48,380 bases of DNA, taken from NCBI RefSeq assembly GCF_019038435.1, contig NZ_JAGPOX010000070.1, positions 1 through 48,380 of the forward strand. The letters are read 5' to 3'. Below the pieces are notes generated by a model that was not told where the DNA came from, made no database searches, and worked only from the letters and a program-made list of their open reading frames with translations. The translations under genes were made by a program, and so were the position numbers. This document shows, in pieces, positions 20,101-23,274 of the stretch. This stretch comes from Nocardia alni (GTDB lineage: Bacteria; Actinomycetota; Actinomycetes; Mycobacteriales; Mycobacteriaceae). Positions within the stretch are counted from its first letter, which is position 1, and each line of letters opens with the position of its first letter.

Positions 20101-21897
20101 TGGCTGCGTCGCCGTCACCTGAAAATGGGGCAGGTTCCCTCCGAGCTGGACCTGCCGGGATTGCCCGTGCAACCCAGTCAATTCGCCGATCCCGATGTGG
20201 ATTACCTGCTTTCGGAGCACTTCGGGCTCGCGGTGGGCAGTGCCCGCGCCCTGCACAACATGCCGACCTTCCGCGGCGGGGTCACCGCCCTCGCACACCG
20301 GCCCCAGGACGCGACCGGCTGGCCGGACGGCGCCAACTTCCGAGTCACCGTCGACGGGCGCGACCTCTACACCGAAAAGCTGGACCTCACAGGCGGACCG
20401 GGCCCGTCCCGCGTCCCCTCCGCGGCGCCCGAGCACTACCCGCCGCGCCTCGTCGATCCCGACACGGGATACAGCGCGCACGGTCTCGGCACCGCACATC
20501 CCACATTCCAGGATCCCTCGGGCGCCGAGATAGCCACCTCGGACGTTCCGCGGACCACGCTGACCCGATTCGGTATCGACCGCAGCGGAAACGCCCGCGG
20601 CCCCCTGCTCGCCGACCTCCAAGGCAGGCTCACCGACCCACGAACCGTCGACCCCGACAGCGGATATCTGGTCGACAGCAGAACAGGCGAGGTGTCCGAC
20701 CCCACGGGACAGCCCGTGCACCCCGCCGACCTGCCACCCGACGTAGCCCAGCGGCTCGGCCACCTCCCCGGTGAAAGATTCGTCGCTCCGCGCGATCTCC
20801 GGATCGATTACGCCGGGCAGAACATCGCGGACGACTATCAGCCGGACGACGAGATCCTGGTGTACGGCGGCGGGCCTTCGGCCGCATGGGATATCGAACA
20901 GGGCGCGCAGGTGCCAGGCGCCCGGGTCGACTGGTACGCGCGCCCCATGAACCCCGCGCGCCTGCACTCCACCGACGAAGCCGAGATCTCCCAGGAGTTC
21001 CGCGGATCCCCCGGCCACAACCGCCGCAACACCGAGCCGGAATTCGGCGCCTACTCCGACAAGGTGTGGGACCGCACCAACCACTACCTGGCCAATCCGA
21101 TATCGATCCTGCGCACCACCGACGGCCGCTTCCAGGCGAGATTCGACGACGGCTCCGCCAAGCTGTACCACCGCGTCGTCATGGCGATCGGTCAGGAGAG
21201 CACCTACGAGGGAGGCGTCGCCGCTCTGCTGAACTCCACCACGCTGCAACCGCTGTACGGCACCGCCGGAGCGATCGACGGGCTGCGGGACTCCTCTGGC
21301 GAGCTGCGTGTGCTCGGCAGCTCGAGTACCGACCCGAACCTGATCCGCACGGCGGACCCGAGCGGAACGGTCGGCGCGGTGATCGCCGACCAGTCCGGCA
21401 GGCAGCCGTCCGACTCCCGCGGCATCCAGGCCGCGATCCGCAACCACGCGACCCGAATCTACGACTCGAATCTGCCCCTGGACAGCTTCGAACCGGCGGT
21501 GCACGATCCGGGCGCACGGCTGGGGTCCGGTCCGCGGCACGCCGCGCAGGCGCTCACCGAGCACGGTCTCGCGGTGATCGCCGCACCGGGTGGCGACGAC
21601 GAGTACGGAATCGGGCTGGTACGCACCGATGCCGACGCTCCGGGCTTCGCCGCGGTGTTCCGGACCGCCGATACCGCATCGGCCCGCGCCTTCGGCGAAG
21701 ACATCGCCCGTGCGGTCCGGCGAGCCGAGTCCGCACGGATCGACGCGGTGGTCATCCACGTGAGTGACCAGGCAGTCACCGCGGACCGCGCCCGGGTCGT
21801 GGTCGAGCGGATCGCGGACGAGATCGGCGACGCGACAATCCATATCGTCCTTCCGGGCGGCACGATGATCACCTGGAAAGACAGTGCCTGGGCGTGA
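1..21897 (+). CDS. Giant multi-domain polymorphic toxin-like effector (5' end outside window)
   Basis: One open frame runs from base 1 to a TGA at 21895-21897, at least 7,298 codons. The frame is open at the left edge and its first residues match the N-terminal part of the later modules, so the gene begins upstream. Order seen: calpain-like modules 1 and 2, two duplicated DUF1023-like modules, papain-fold domain, calpain-like 3 and 4, papain-fold domain, ADP-ribosyltransferase domain, calpain-like 5, papain-fold domain, then a long C-terminal region with a Rossmann-type motif. Proline-rich linkers separate units, and a short Asp-rich motif ending in Thr-Tyr-Phe-Gly recurs before calpain units. 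No membrane segment is obvious. The overlap with the next gene and the WXG100 gene after it suggest type VII export, which is inference. Targets are unknown. It could be an antibacterial, anti-eukaryotic or self-processing polyprotein. Confidence 0.9.
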   Translation, partial: THPARSRLDHPGLARPTLADGERLDRLSPGEKDRLLPAPGVAVDLPRITMPDGSDALILVGAQGEVHRLPTTGSFEATRTVPPDGRPYFTIRHPDGTTEDIDRELARGFRFRPGADGRPGTLRWNMPEGGIRFLGSDDAGQTGTIDVPHGATLVARPGESAKRWIKLPGNTTWGAVEAPHSVLPELPTLVTRHDTPLFGPSGLPRPQEARQGLADSCSLVAAMKHLAENDPASITEAMADHGDGTVSVRFMIDNTPEWVRVEKSIYVAPGTDQGQFVGHSPGEPLWASMIDKAYAVRFGGGNGYHGTGGEHAGKTAGLLGKGFVQADAQAIQQPIRTVDTPYLLNPLRFDADTLHAVVSAALPDGHPADRAFSDAFAETMDDWERGLEQLYHSTWTRLNAEHPNDTATRDAKWNEFLETEHLVSAQGFHSYLNDRHPGQWQAEKNALAEYYREAHLGQPQDRLLPDRYRAGAELLATQIDYALRRNTTVLLSSDRFSDVRSVAGLIDNHTYAVLGVEYDSATGKPARLLLENPWDDHDGYPVPRPGIEYRLMPARGDFVIDRTDERGRFVRTADGTEYLTDPDGGQHRRDPKPYRGAPGRRAVYGVTPTGERYYQAPDGTEHRAYPDGTTTLSTPEGAEYKTTSDGNSFGRRRGATEWSPLADPLDLWAPVPPRGGLVAVDLAHLPKFKTLGMSGPGTRGLYGPEDPAQARTLPGVPRPGTRNSTPTGLRPAESPATTETPEAASAFEPGDEDTYFGDNLLDLLQRSEAPDGVTEVPRWRVDPAGLEPPVLRPDELLGTLTEATREQLLPVLGVPLEVPRATAPDGSNRLTLVDDNGQVTPLPGVSSVRATYRPGTPGQPAGYKFMQNGYSRFVRTELTDGFVFKPDTPGGDSGELSWNLPEGGLRFLGVDSAGAMTASHAALGETLAAKAGPWPRRFVKFRGQDTWFRVDIPATVLPKLPTLVDRRKDPLFGPDGLPKSQDARQGAAGDCALLAHLKARAISDPDSIVEMMQDNRDGTVSVRFAIQDAGQQTARFEWVRVTKEIYVTRGSGVGHFVTHRPGDPLWASMIEKAFVKRFGKGNGYAALVGGAHLGYVAKFFDKGFYQADPDAPQQPVRSLSALDILNPLGFDVDTLHDLLRDHVQDRNHEVGLEFARAIADTYRKAYREAQDLNADYFSPQGFRNYLDKQFPGAWETEKDALTRYFREVYDGKAENLLLTDRSTVAARAVGYQIDYALRRGTKVTIGTRMLGKTREDSSAVPGLVGTHAYTVLGIERDGAGNPARILLENPHDEAGEYPAPVAGITYRLDPGGTDYFPRDDGGSYRREPNDTSWSIEYGTDSAGARYLRYADGIEYRITGTGQRYREEGDGTLYRVDPDDTRYRRDANGIEYLTDPDGAKRRRAPGGDWQPDPNRRDPVRDMTIPPRGLVVAVDLAHLPKFGALGMSGPGAYGLYSADHPQPENEGNLAATPAHSTLADDSPDYVDQAVSLLDGTEDDVLHGLFDEPDPRTPTNWQPVDDPRDPLLAALAKAWNRPDAAHIRARGVAFLDRRQKDENRRRAIADGRRDRIDAAQWQRELRRQREFDHLQTRYRQLLRPQDPATDRTGKPGDDALLLRLAAEAVGQNAVDISPNGHRSEFIGNPDKPLVFVRRASDGRYEVGLTPTGGLFMASRGNRRMPDYLSSALARLPREEIPPPWDRMLASPQTPLLAGAAMRKRYIGDDAPIAVRSSTDSVPNARKTGRQAGATPVRHMDAEELEGHRVFIGSDGRLYRAADGRLFDTRQVTSSRMDGDGLAMFVMDEFGNMYAADQEGDGLHHTSFLGGRTVTAAGEIEVRDGVLVTMTDRSGHYMPRPEVNDYALDWLRRLGLTVSGSFVRRGFDGRPRDRFGESDRQRVEITHRQILLDAENAALLRKEQARNESGTPDPAVRTRRDNLALRQARLDQWRARLADDIIDKELQGEIFAHPAPSDPLDRLIPPESPRGLDLKSSVQDRTTWWREHGSDWWAALQFRDLAPAYQLGLLTDHPWLRNGEGIPAAVRNTLNRKYLQLEIARLAALGDPDTLLPGARRQLRNLRSMLTDLHAADLDAVLTARDSGIDEPVVHLLSFDQDEQGQRTGAAIAFGSVDTAATVHWHVRAHATAGSTHHEITDAARRHAKVLATQQPSATIVWAGHDAAPAPFTPARLLPGWFSRPDRLTTAVSAFVEAHRTGPLRQLELHAPESAAKNAVPHLDSSIVTVHDPSGERDTTARDGSRADEPSHQRPPGLNPRRGKPTRAISRPDVFGETAFSRPDFPAQQDLSAADEPRIGLTSSPAPATMPEHWEPVHDEQDPLFATLARILSYPGTADVRDRIDENLSALVRIEAYHRGENDDARRQGSTTDAQWEQEQRRRYDFDRRMAQARDLMAADPATHLNWSPAEAGEALAVAARGLSMNMVSVSPAGIPSEITMAAGKPAIFVRHTPDGRYEIGVTPEGTLFTRRPGRSARDLSTATGVAIPREQIPPPLDRVLASPQFPLLGGAAMDRKYIDESRPIAVKSTIERTPAMRRSEAAPPLAYYTPVGRMSPEELESHRLFVGPDGRLYRASDGMPFDTGDARSAYVSGSGRAMFVMDEFGNLYAGDQVFGERHHSSFLGGRTVTGAGEIEVRDGRLTVMSDRSGHYLPRPEINDFALDWLRRQGLVLDEQFTRQDFADTPRERSGELDRQRGEVARRQILLESADQALSRRESLADPRDIAAEKLLSIARWDLDRRRVELNYWRNELAAGRVQKTLRDQLFAHPAPAGPTDRLTPPQRPHGFDEAGFSARDRAAWWQDQGRTWWDNLHFEDLAPAYQSGLLTGHPGLRNGEGIPAPVRDALNRKYIQLEIARLGAVAEGALSSGDRRRLRNLKSTLADLYIADLDALLAARRSGTPVSPIYLLSFEQESAGRQGAATIAFGDVDTAATVHWHAPASASIGAMTPAITEAVGVHATMARRQPNHATVVWIAPAREPSRARRLMPRLFRAFSGTRDRAPDRLGAAVSAFADAHRAGPNAATPLRIHLFAAKSSMPHVDSPVITVEGGVPARHDTRTTGDGSKSRIEAGIRTAGHPATEPIASRNDCAPKAIAALKRRTNSPVVTLIDMPVGPNGVTRTQLETHAGAQLRSFNNHTAIAHELERLGPGATALIVDNYTATDENGIGAHAYLLVNDGIVTVDDPGLGVRHNFPPRPQRELSRTRAILYGPDGLPAGPARISADHAAHVTDDEPGIGRDRPFADASARPAEITADDTYFGADLLNKLDTPFGDDQAPERTRFDHPALEPPPLAEHERLDNLTPEDRQRLFAAPGVPVTMPRLTLPGGRDALVLVDDSGRAHSLPASGSIAAKRTNPPNGPPYYTLRHADGRTEDIPASLTDGFLYRADPAGGFGALRWNVPGGQVRFLGREPSGQPSVTRVPPETTLVARAGDSSRTWIKDPDDSWWVSVDAPHSVLPELPVLAARHDTPLFGPDGLPKPHEARQREPGLCFLVAPMKHLADNNPASIAEAMRDHGDGTASVRFMVDGVPEWVLVEKSIYVEPGTDRGYFLDHEPGEPLWAAVIDKAYTARFGRENGYHVYSYGGRGGEVAGLLGKGFHQTGERSIQQPVRSVDIAQPLNPLRFDPDTVHALVAAALPEGHRPDSAFAHRFAGTIEEWSRERDALRDATFDRIGIDHADDPLTRQAAWDEFLAAEDLGSVPGFRKYLNDRYPRQWQAEKDALAGYYSEVYLASAEDRALPDRYRVAGEQFATQIDYALERGDTVTIATDSFSDDRESVPGLPGGHAYAVLGVEYDSATGRPARLLLENPWDQHDDPAEPPDGIEFRLIPARGEFVIDRTDDEGGRYILAADGTEYFQTPDGAQYRHDPIPGPDAPDRPVYGVTPRAVRSFRSPDGTLYRTFPGGYKTRVLPDGTAQGTGEDESFEKLPDGTWSPLANHIDWEDPTVPRRGGLVAVDLAHLPKFESVGMSGPGAHGLHGPAQPDSPADTPAAALQDEPNIGLTRAQQPEEQESHVGDDLPGTLDEETGTFEPKDGDTYLGALGDILGSESGDTTNPERTRYDRTGLEPPTLADHERFENLTPVQVATLLPAVPVSVKAAGPRLANGNAALTLVDTKGGVLQLPGTGHTQADYTVAASGQAFYDMIDLNGQHRWVPTDLVPDFRFQPGTGNAHGTLTWKVSPEIRVLGRIADGRQSVVRMPYGADVVAVPGYGPTRYIKLPGTAAWHAVTVSDKLLAAPPDLVQRHDADLFGPHGPQARDARQGAARDCTLIAPLKAIAQRDPQAIRDMLRDHGDGTVSVRLRVDRALEWVRVEKSIYVYPGTQSGYFAGHNPGEPLWPAMIEKAFAHRLGRGDGFYGIGQDATLAAAGYLGTGFYHPDEGVLPQPIRDIDDRWMLNPLQLDYDSLNELLGDHADPEFLRRFAGSYDHFEQESNTRKRGRWSFLELVHGHDSSAKQAAWDGYLRTEALTSPPGFREYLNERFPGQWSTEKNALANFYDAVYGGETDKRSMPALHRSVAEAVANRFDYALRRGTTVITATHSFGEDRENSAVPGLVGNHAYAVLGIERDPTGKPVGLILENPHDYNGSRPAYPKPVDGIEYRLALGGDGYTTDGNGVRYLRDTDGTTYSIHPDGSQFRRDADGSTYSMAGDGARIYRGPNGLRHFVGPDGSRYWQEPGGDEFWTKADGTQLSKRAASGTWEPDPGRVDPPDMTIPRRGGILAVGLDHLPKFMGVGMSGAGAHGLYGPADAPRGPAAHSDPMVIDKSGAKPGTTVPQDSPGTQPHRRVLPAAYDGTSGTHDTSAATGERAPNHTDFAPADIQLPNSTTTPDRSRPDGAVGVTSDGSTSHPRTGTTPHTTTGAEQHNDCAPKTLAELKRRTGSPVVVTIDAPVGPTGITRDRLETHAGASTQPFADHAAIADELRNLGDGAVALVVDSYTTTDAQGIGAHTYLLVNENGAITVVDRGSGVEHDFPPAPLREMSGTEAILYTAQGIPHNRVQQAYGLAHDPADQGHIGDDGVRRFESDDAGSSFGFHRLSVWHELPHEVRDALHAYEETQVVNFALRRTSTDAELDDWIDELHRTADMVRLAGRPRGVVPRFAALHDRREVLSAKNNRTGDDDEQLRLLEDILADPRPAARWDRMAAAARLDRVLGVHFDLHYDRDFDRDAVRHEIALLDQATDRRLRLTEPIRIVRALKDIDYMATDEHGAPLGDRDPELLLNVVQQDRGYMSTSLGVTVPRLAGGSSYRMELLVPPGARGVLIGSDATNPEQRELLLARDTRYRISRISRDGDITVLHAEVLPPPAVDPARGEPLIGSSSGAVAVTGETHAPAQPFEPEDGDTDFGDALHRMLDTPILDHIAPTPAHRRPNLAHPGLQRPGPLPDAERLENLTAEQVAAKLPVVAVPITVTTRHSDMVTFADHNGGSFYLQPSGRERAILRQPQNGPAYYETVRTYGPTYRIPLELAKDFRFQPDTPGGDTGDLRWSIRPDSRVRILGRDEQRRWVSLQMPYGTTLAAKPGRGSRRWVKYPGVAGWTEIKASHRIVPRLPDLVDRRDSPLFGPSGLPKSQDARQAGLGDCGLVAPFKWLAERDPQAILDMLHDHGDGTVSVRLMVDGAPVWDRHLMTVNVDQDTKSTSFIGHSPGEPLWPSIIEKAFAHRIGRDDGYLGIVGVRAGAAAAHLGKGFHRAGTTGIQQPVHHVDDWNFLNPLGFDMDTVHELVRDYAVRAAPANSRPPVIDPEFARAVADTLREWHVTAEGLRTRRNAELRAAHTDAPAFAAAWNLFLHSEDLYSPTGFRAYLDDNFPDRWKTEKQALTEYFNDSYGAIRGLRPEDLTLTSGSEVAAQAVGNRIGYALDRGTTLVIGTQMFGSVFANRTAVPGLIGNHYYAVLGVERDAKGTPQRLILDNPHDGNGTYPVPARGIHYRLDSREGDYVPHPDGGRYRREANDDGTYTEYGIEANGTRYRVNPDGVRYGINPAGARYRKDPDGAQHHTFPDGSRYWQSPSGNIRFTDKFGNKTTRPANSTMSFPDPFRTDPPDVTIPLRGGIVAVDLQHLPKFSTLAVSGAGAYGLYGADFPTSTTPGGIHATPGVVPRASGTPPSPAHTDPEIPVAMLLGDCGPLALRELIELTGSTTARIPEHPIGPDGLATTDFQDAAGAPLRNFVDHQAVAEELRELGPGATALIVDAYRGPATDHGVGAHAYVLTNDRGVITVRDPGAGIDQPLGAHTPEHVDTVHAAVFTPSGDPHIVAGPDQRPLPATRIGMRTFATRTGAGAAGAARLPVRNIRRRSSLNQPVQNQQTRGTRQQPRPTDRAAAEASRPNSMSEYLSRASSRTATPPPDAETETGSAPDLNHAAVGHELGGTYLRDADPERTAAAIAGLLREKHLSPHPIRTDDTGAMWYDGGDEQPVRVRIDTAPIGTTDVIGFDERAYAPAVTGRVEGPHEIRLRVSQNATPDHIRQGVAAMLAELEGVRNRAGRGNLTSALTEQSRTNDAAGYELGVSDLGRIAAMRVLAHDIAEADRQGDTERSAQLHSDAVGMMIRYGLADHRPPRSMNSGYRPGGRLPIAGWGATNARLRALSGALGAHFEKVRAVTNIAGTGATREHGDRILGIRDKDRRALRTGAHELIKERDAADESLTQVVRAAVEDGTAPVFERLIVGDGWAAVSDYAGLDPDNPEGQLPRVMAIGQDGEPWLRRRHLKMGQVPSELDLPGLPVQPSQFADPDVDYLLSEHFGLAVGSARALHNMPTFRGGVTALAHRPQDATGWPDGANFRVTVDGRDLYTEKLDLTGGPGPSRVPSAAPEHYPPRLVDPDTGYSAHGLGTAHPTFQDPSGAEIATSDVPRTTLTRFGIDRSGNARGPLLADLQGRLTDPRTVDPDSGYLVDSRTGEVSDPTGQPVHPADLPPDVAQRLGHLPGERFVAPRDLRIDYAGQNIADDYQPDDEILVYGGGPSAAWDIEQGAQVPGARVDWYARPMNPARLHSTDEAEISQEFRGSPGHNRRNTEPEFGAYSDKVWDRTNHYLANPISILRTTDGRFQARFDDGSAKLYHRVVMAIGQESTYEGGVAALLNSTTLQPLYGTAGAIDGLRDSSGELRVLGSSSTDPNLIRTADPSGTVGAVIADQSGRQPSDSRGIQAAIRNHATRIYDSNLPLDSFEPAVHDPGARLGSGPRHAAQALTEHGLAVIAAPGGDDEYGIGLVRTDADAPGFAAVFRTADTASARAFGEDIARAVRRAESARIDAVVIHVSDQAVTADRARVVVERIADEIGDATIHIVLPGGTMITWKDSAWA
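2230..4370 (+). other. Calpain-like module 2 of the giant protein
   Basis: Part of the giant CDS. Same architecture as module 1. The catalytic Cys lies in the canonical QGAAGDC context (Cys codon 2971-2973), His in GTHAYTVLG (3799-3801) and Asn in ENPHD (3865-3867). The repeat tail of Asp-Gly-x-x-Tyr units is long here (about 3960-4200) and ends with the VDLAHLPKF/SGPG closing block. The region between the Cys and His boxes is helix-rich, as in the other copies. All three catalytic residues are present, so an active peptidase is plausible but not shown. Confidence 0.7.
4530..6750 (+). other. Duplicated module A1: HHxSFL/SGHY motif region plus degenerate DUF1023-like hydrolase
   Basis: Part of the giant CDS. 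A charged helical start leads to an effector-type segment with HHTSFLGGRTV (about 5443) and SGHYMPRPE (about 5536). Then comes a stretch that resembles the actinobacterial DUF1023 (alpha/beta hydrolase 8) family: a Trp-rich helix, GEGIPAAVRNTLNRKYL (about 6091), a strand with AFGSVDTAATVHWH (about 6361) and a WAGHDAAP box (about 6508). The GHSYGS nucleophile elbow that should follow is not recognisable, so this copy is probably not an active hydrolase. The family assignment rests on motif recall. Confidence 0.5.
6950..9190 (+). other. Duplicated module A2, second copy of A1
   Basis: Part of the giant CDS. It repeats A1 in the same order: charged helices, the HHSSFLGGRTV segment (about 7879) and SGHYLPRPE (about 7972), GEGIPAPVRDALNRKY (about 8530), AFGDVDTAATVHWH (about 8800) and an ATVVWIAP box (about 8932). 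The GHDAAP signature of A1 is lost and no nucleophile elbow is seen. Strong residue identity to A1 over its whole length points to tandem duplication. Confidence 0.5.
9240..9690 (+). other. Papain-fold toxin domain 1 (Tox-PL/deamidase-like)
   Basis: Part of the giant CDS. Starts with an Asn-Asp-Cys-Ala-Pro motif (about 9286), then a Leu-Glu-Thr-His-Ala-Gly-Ala segment, an acidic helix, GIGAHAYLLVN (about 9525) and a VTVDDPG strand (about 9568). The Cys / His / Asp order and the AHAYLL and DPG boxes are those of the papain-fold toxin domains found in actinobacterial polymorphic toxins, some of which are annotated as glutamine deamidases. The putative catalytic Cys, His and Asp are all present. 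Confidence 0.55.
9770..11960 (+). other. Calpain-like module 3 of the giant protein
   Basis: Part of the giant CDS. The Cys lies in QREPGLC (codon 10498-10500), where the usual Gly after Gln and the Asp before Cys are replaced. His lies in GGHAYAVLG (about 11380) and Asn in ENPWD (about 11449). Parts of this module are nearly identical at DNA level to module 1, for example around 1550-1610 and 11399-11460. It ends with the same VDLAHLPKF/SGPG block. Confidence 0.65.
12100..14260 (+). other. Calpain-like module 4 of the giant protein
   Basis: Part of the giant CDS. Cys in QGAARDC (codon 12826-12828), His in GNHAYAVLG (about 13693), Asn in LENPHD (about 13759). The Asp-Gly-x-x-Tyr repeat tail is the longest of the five (about 13840-14090). 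It ends with a slightly diverged closing block (VGLDHLPKF, SGAG). Confidence 0.68.
14590..15000 (+). other. Papain-fold toxin domain 2
   Basis: Part of the giant CDS. Close copy of papain-fold domain 1: Asn-Asp-Cys-Ala-Pro (about 14611), ETHAGA, IGAHTYLLVN (about 14851) and an ITVVDRGSG strand (about 14893). Cys, His and Asp are kept. It follows calpain-like module 4 after a Thr/Pro-rich linker of about 90 residues. Confidence 0.55.
15090..15940 (+). other. ADP-ribosyltransferase (ART) domain
   Basis: Part of the giant CDS. A helical lead is followed by RIVRALKD (Arg motif, about 15589), YMSTSLG (the Ser-Thr-Ser motif, about 15703-15720) and EQRELLLARDTRYRI (about 15826). These are the three signature elements of the R-S-E class of ADP-ribosyltransferase toxins. 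The residue two before the catalytic Glu is Gln, so the loop reads QxE and not ExE. In characterised toxins ExE goes with arginine targets and QxE with others. The target here is unknown. Confidence 0.6.
16010..18245 (+). other. Calpain-like module 5 of the giant protein
   Basis: Part of the giant CDS. Cys in QAGLGDC (codon 16753-16755), His in GNHYYAVLG (about 17668), Asn in LDNPHD (about 17737). The lead-in and the closing block (VDLQHLPKF, SGAG) match the other copies. The triad is kept although surrounding residues have drifted, which argues that catalysis is selected. Confidence 0.65.
18340..18790 (+). other. Papain-fold toxin domain 3 (diverged)
   Basis: Part of the giant CDS. Gly-Asp-Cys-Gly-Pro (about 18364), a diverged middle, GVGAHAYVLTN (about 18604) and VITVRDPGAG (about 18649). 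Cys, His and Asp positions are kept. It is less similar to domains 1 and 2 than these are to each other. Confidence 0.5.
19060..21897 (+). other. C-terminal region of the giant protein with Rossmann-type nucleotide-binding motif
   Basis: Part of the giant CDS. About 945 residues without resemblance to the upstream modules. Residues encoded near 20850-20940 read as a beta strand, a Gly-Gly-Gly-Pro-Ser-Ala-Ala turn and a helix, then a strand ending in Asp-Trp-Tyr-Ala-Arg. This resembles the dinucleotide-binding fold of flavin-dependent enzymes, and a later VVMAIGQE segment (about 21178) resembles the second flavoprotein motif. I infer an FAD- or NAD-binding-like fold. The last 120 residues are an alpha/beta unit of unknown role. 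Confidence 0.4.
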
Positions 21898-22784
21898 GCG
21901 TACCGCCGGTTGTCCACCCGTTGGTCGTCCTGCCCGGCTCGGCGCCTGCCGGTACCATCGATGGGACCCCCACGGAGCTGAGCATCATGGATACCACCGC
22001 CGCGAACTACAGCCGCTGGACGCGGCAGGCGCTGACCTACCTTCCCGTGCACCGGCGCGGTGAGCTGATCGGCTACCTGTGGGCCTCGGCCACCGGCAAC
22101 TACGCCGCGGGCTTCGAACGTCGGCTCGTGGTGGCCGGTGACGATCTCGACTGCCTGATCGCCTGGGAGGCAAGGCTTACCGAGGCGTCCCGGGCGGGGC
22201 TCGCACCAGCCGCGGCCCTCGAACAATGGATCGGGGCGCCCGAGGATGAGACAGCGGGCGGTATCCCGGCCGGTAGCCGTCCCGTCGACTCGCCGAGCCT
22301 GGACGAGCTCTGGGGACGGCTGAATCCGGACGGCCCGCCGCTCGGCGAGGGACCGCTGATCCAGGACGGCACGTATCCCGACGGGACGCCGGTCGATCGG
22401 GCGGACGGCTGGGGCCCGCTCGTGAGTTCCCCGCTGCCGGCCTATGCCACCGCCACCGACGCACCGATCCGATATCTGCCCGTCCGTGTGGATTCGGCTG
22501 TGGTCGGCTATGTCTGGGCCGCCGTGACGGGTGATGCGGCCGGATATCTGCCGCACGCGCGGGCCGGGCGCACCGGGGAGATCGCGGCCGGACTGTGGCA
22601 GTTGCGGTTCAGCGACGCGTACGTCGCCGGACAACCCTCCATCACGGCCCTGAGTCACATGCGCACGTTCGCGGCCGATCACCTCTCGGGGGTCATCGCA
22701 CCCGATGACGCCGAACAGCAGGCGGGCAGCCTCGCCGACCTCCGCACGATATCCAGTAGTTCGACAGCAGGAGCAGCGCAATGA
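21894..22784 (+). CDS. Unknown protein between giant effector and WXG100 gene (possible immunity or adaptor)
   Basis: 296 codons with a GTG start sharing GTGA with the stop of the giant gene, which suggests translational coupling. An ATG at 21988 with GGAG nine bases upstream would give 265 residues and is a real alternative start. I recognise no family. There is an internal duplication: TYLPVHRRGELIGYLWAS near residue 49 recurs as RYLPVRVDSAVVGYVWAA near residue 196. Each copy looks like two strands and a helix followed by a Gly-Tyr or Gly-Phe segment. No signal peptide or membrane segment is evident. A small gene right after a toxin is often its immunity protein, and next to a WXG100 gene it could also be an export adaptor. 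Both are inference. Confidence 0.75.
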   Translation: MSVPPVVHPLVVLPGSAPAGTIDGTPTELSIMDTTAANYSRWTRQALTYLPVHRRGELIGYLWASATGNYAAGFERRLVVAGDDLDCLIAWEARLTEASRAGLAPAAALEQWIGAPEDETAGGIPAGSRPVDSPSLDELWGRLNPDGPPLGEGPLIQDGTYPDGTPVDRADGWGPLVSSPLPAYATATDAPIRYLPVRVDSAVVGYVWAAVTGDAAGYLPHARAGRTGEIAAGLWQLRFSDAYVAGQPSITALSHMRTFAADHLSGVIAPDDAEQQAGSLADLRTISSSSTAGAAQ

Positions 22785-23125
22785 GCAGCAACGAGCCGGT
22801 CAGCGTCAACCCGAGCGGACTGACCAACGCCGCAAACCAATTCGACGCCATCGCCGACACCACCCAGCACATCCTGAACACCCTGAAGACCACCACCGCC
22901 AGCGAGGGCCAGCCGTGGGGCGATGACAAATCCGGCAAGACGTTCGCCGACGGCGACAAGGGCTATATCGCCAACGCCAACAACACCATCGCCAGCCTCG
23001 CCTCGCTCGTCGGCGTCTTCCAGCAGAACGCCTCCAATCTGAAGGACACGGTCAGCACCTTCGAGAAGAACGAGGCCGACATGTCCGGCAGCGGAGGCGG
23101 TTCCGGCAGCGGTTCGGGCAGCTAG
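22781..23125 (+). CDS. WXG100 family (ESAT-6/CFP-10-like) protein
   Basis: 114 residues. The ATG overlaps the previous stop (ATGA) and has GGAG seven bases upstream. A predicted helix (residues about 12-40), a Pro-Trp-Gly-Asp-Asp turn with a downstream Gly and Phe (residues about 45-57), and a second helix (about 65-100) give the helix-turn-helix hairpin of WXG100 proteins. The WGDD-x3-G-x2-F form is common in Nocardia and Streptomyces. The last 16 residues are Gly/Ser only, a tail not typical of ESAT-6. WXG100 proteins are exported as dimers by type VII machines and can carry partner toxins. Being third in the operon with the giant effector suggests it is that effector's export partner. No EccC-type ATPase is in the window. 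Confidence 0.88.
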   Translation: MSSNEPVSVNPSGLTNAANQFDAIADTTQHILNTLKTTTASEGQPWGDDKSGKTFADGDKGYIANANNTIASLASLVGVFQQNASNLKDTVSTFEKNEADMSGSGGGSGSGSGS

Positions 23126-23274
23126 GCCACGCCGAATCCACCACCTCCCTGCGGTCGTCGCCGGGGCGCGACGCCGGTAACCTTCGACTGCGGTGTACGC
23201 GGCGGCAAACCCGCTACCGGCCCCTACCCGCGGCACATCGTAGGTCGAGCACCGCATCCAGGAGGAGTCGCCTT

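Noticed and set aside
1..21897. Non-ribosomal peptide or polyketide megasynthase
   Set aside because: No carrier, condensation, adenylation or ketosynthase motifs. The repeats carry Cys/His/Asn protease boxes instead.
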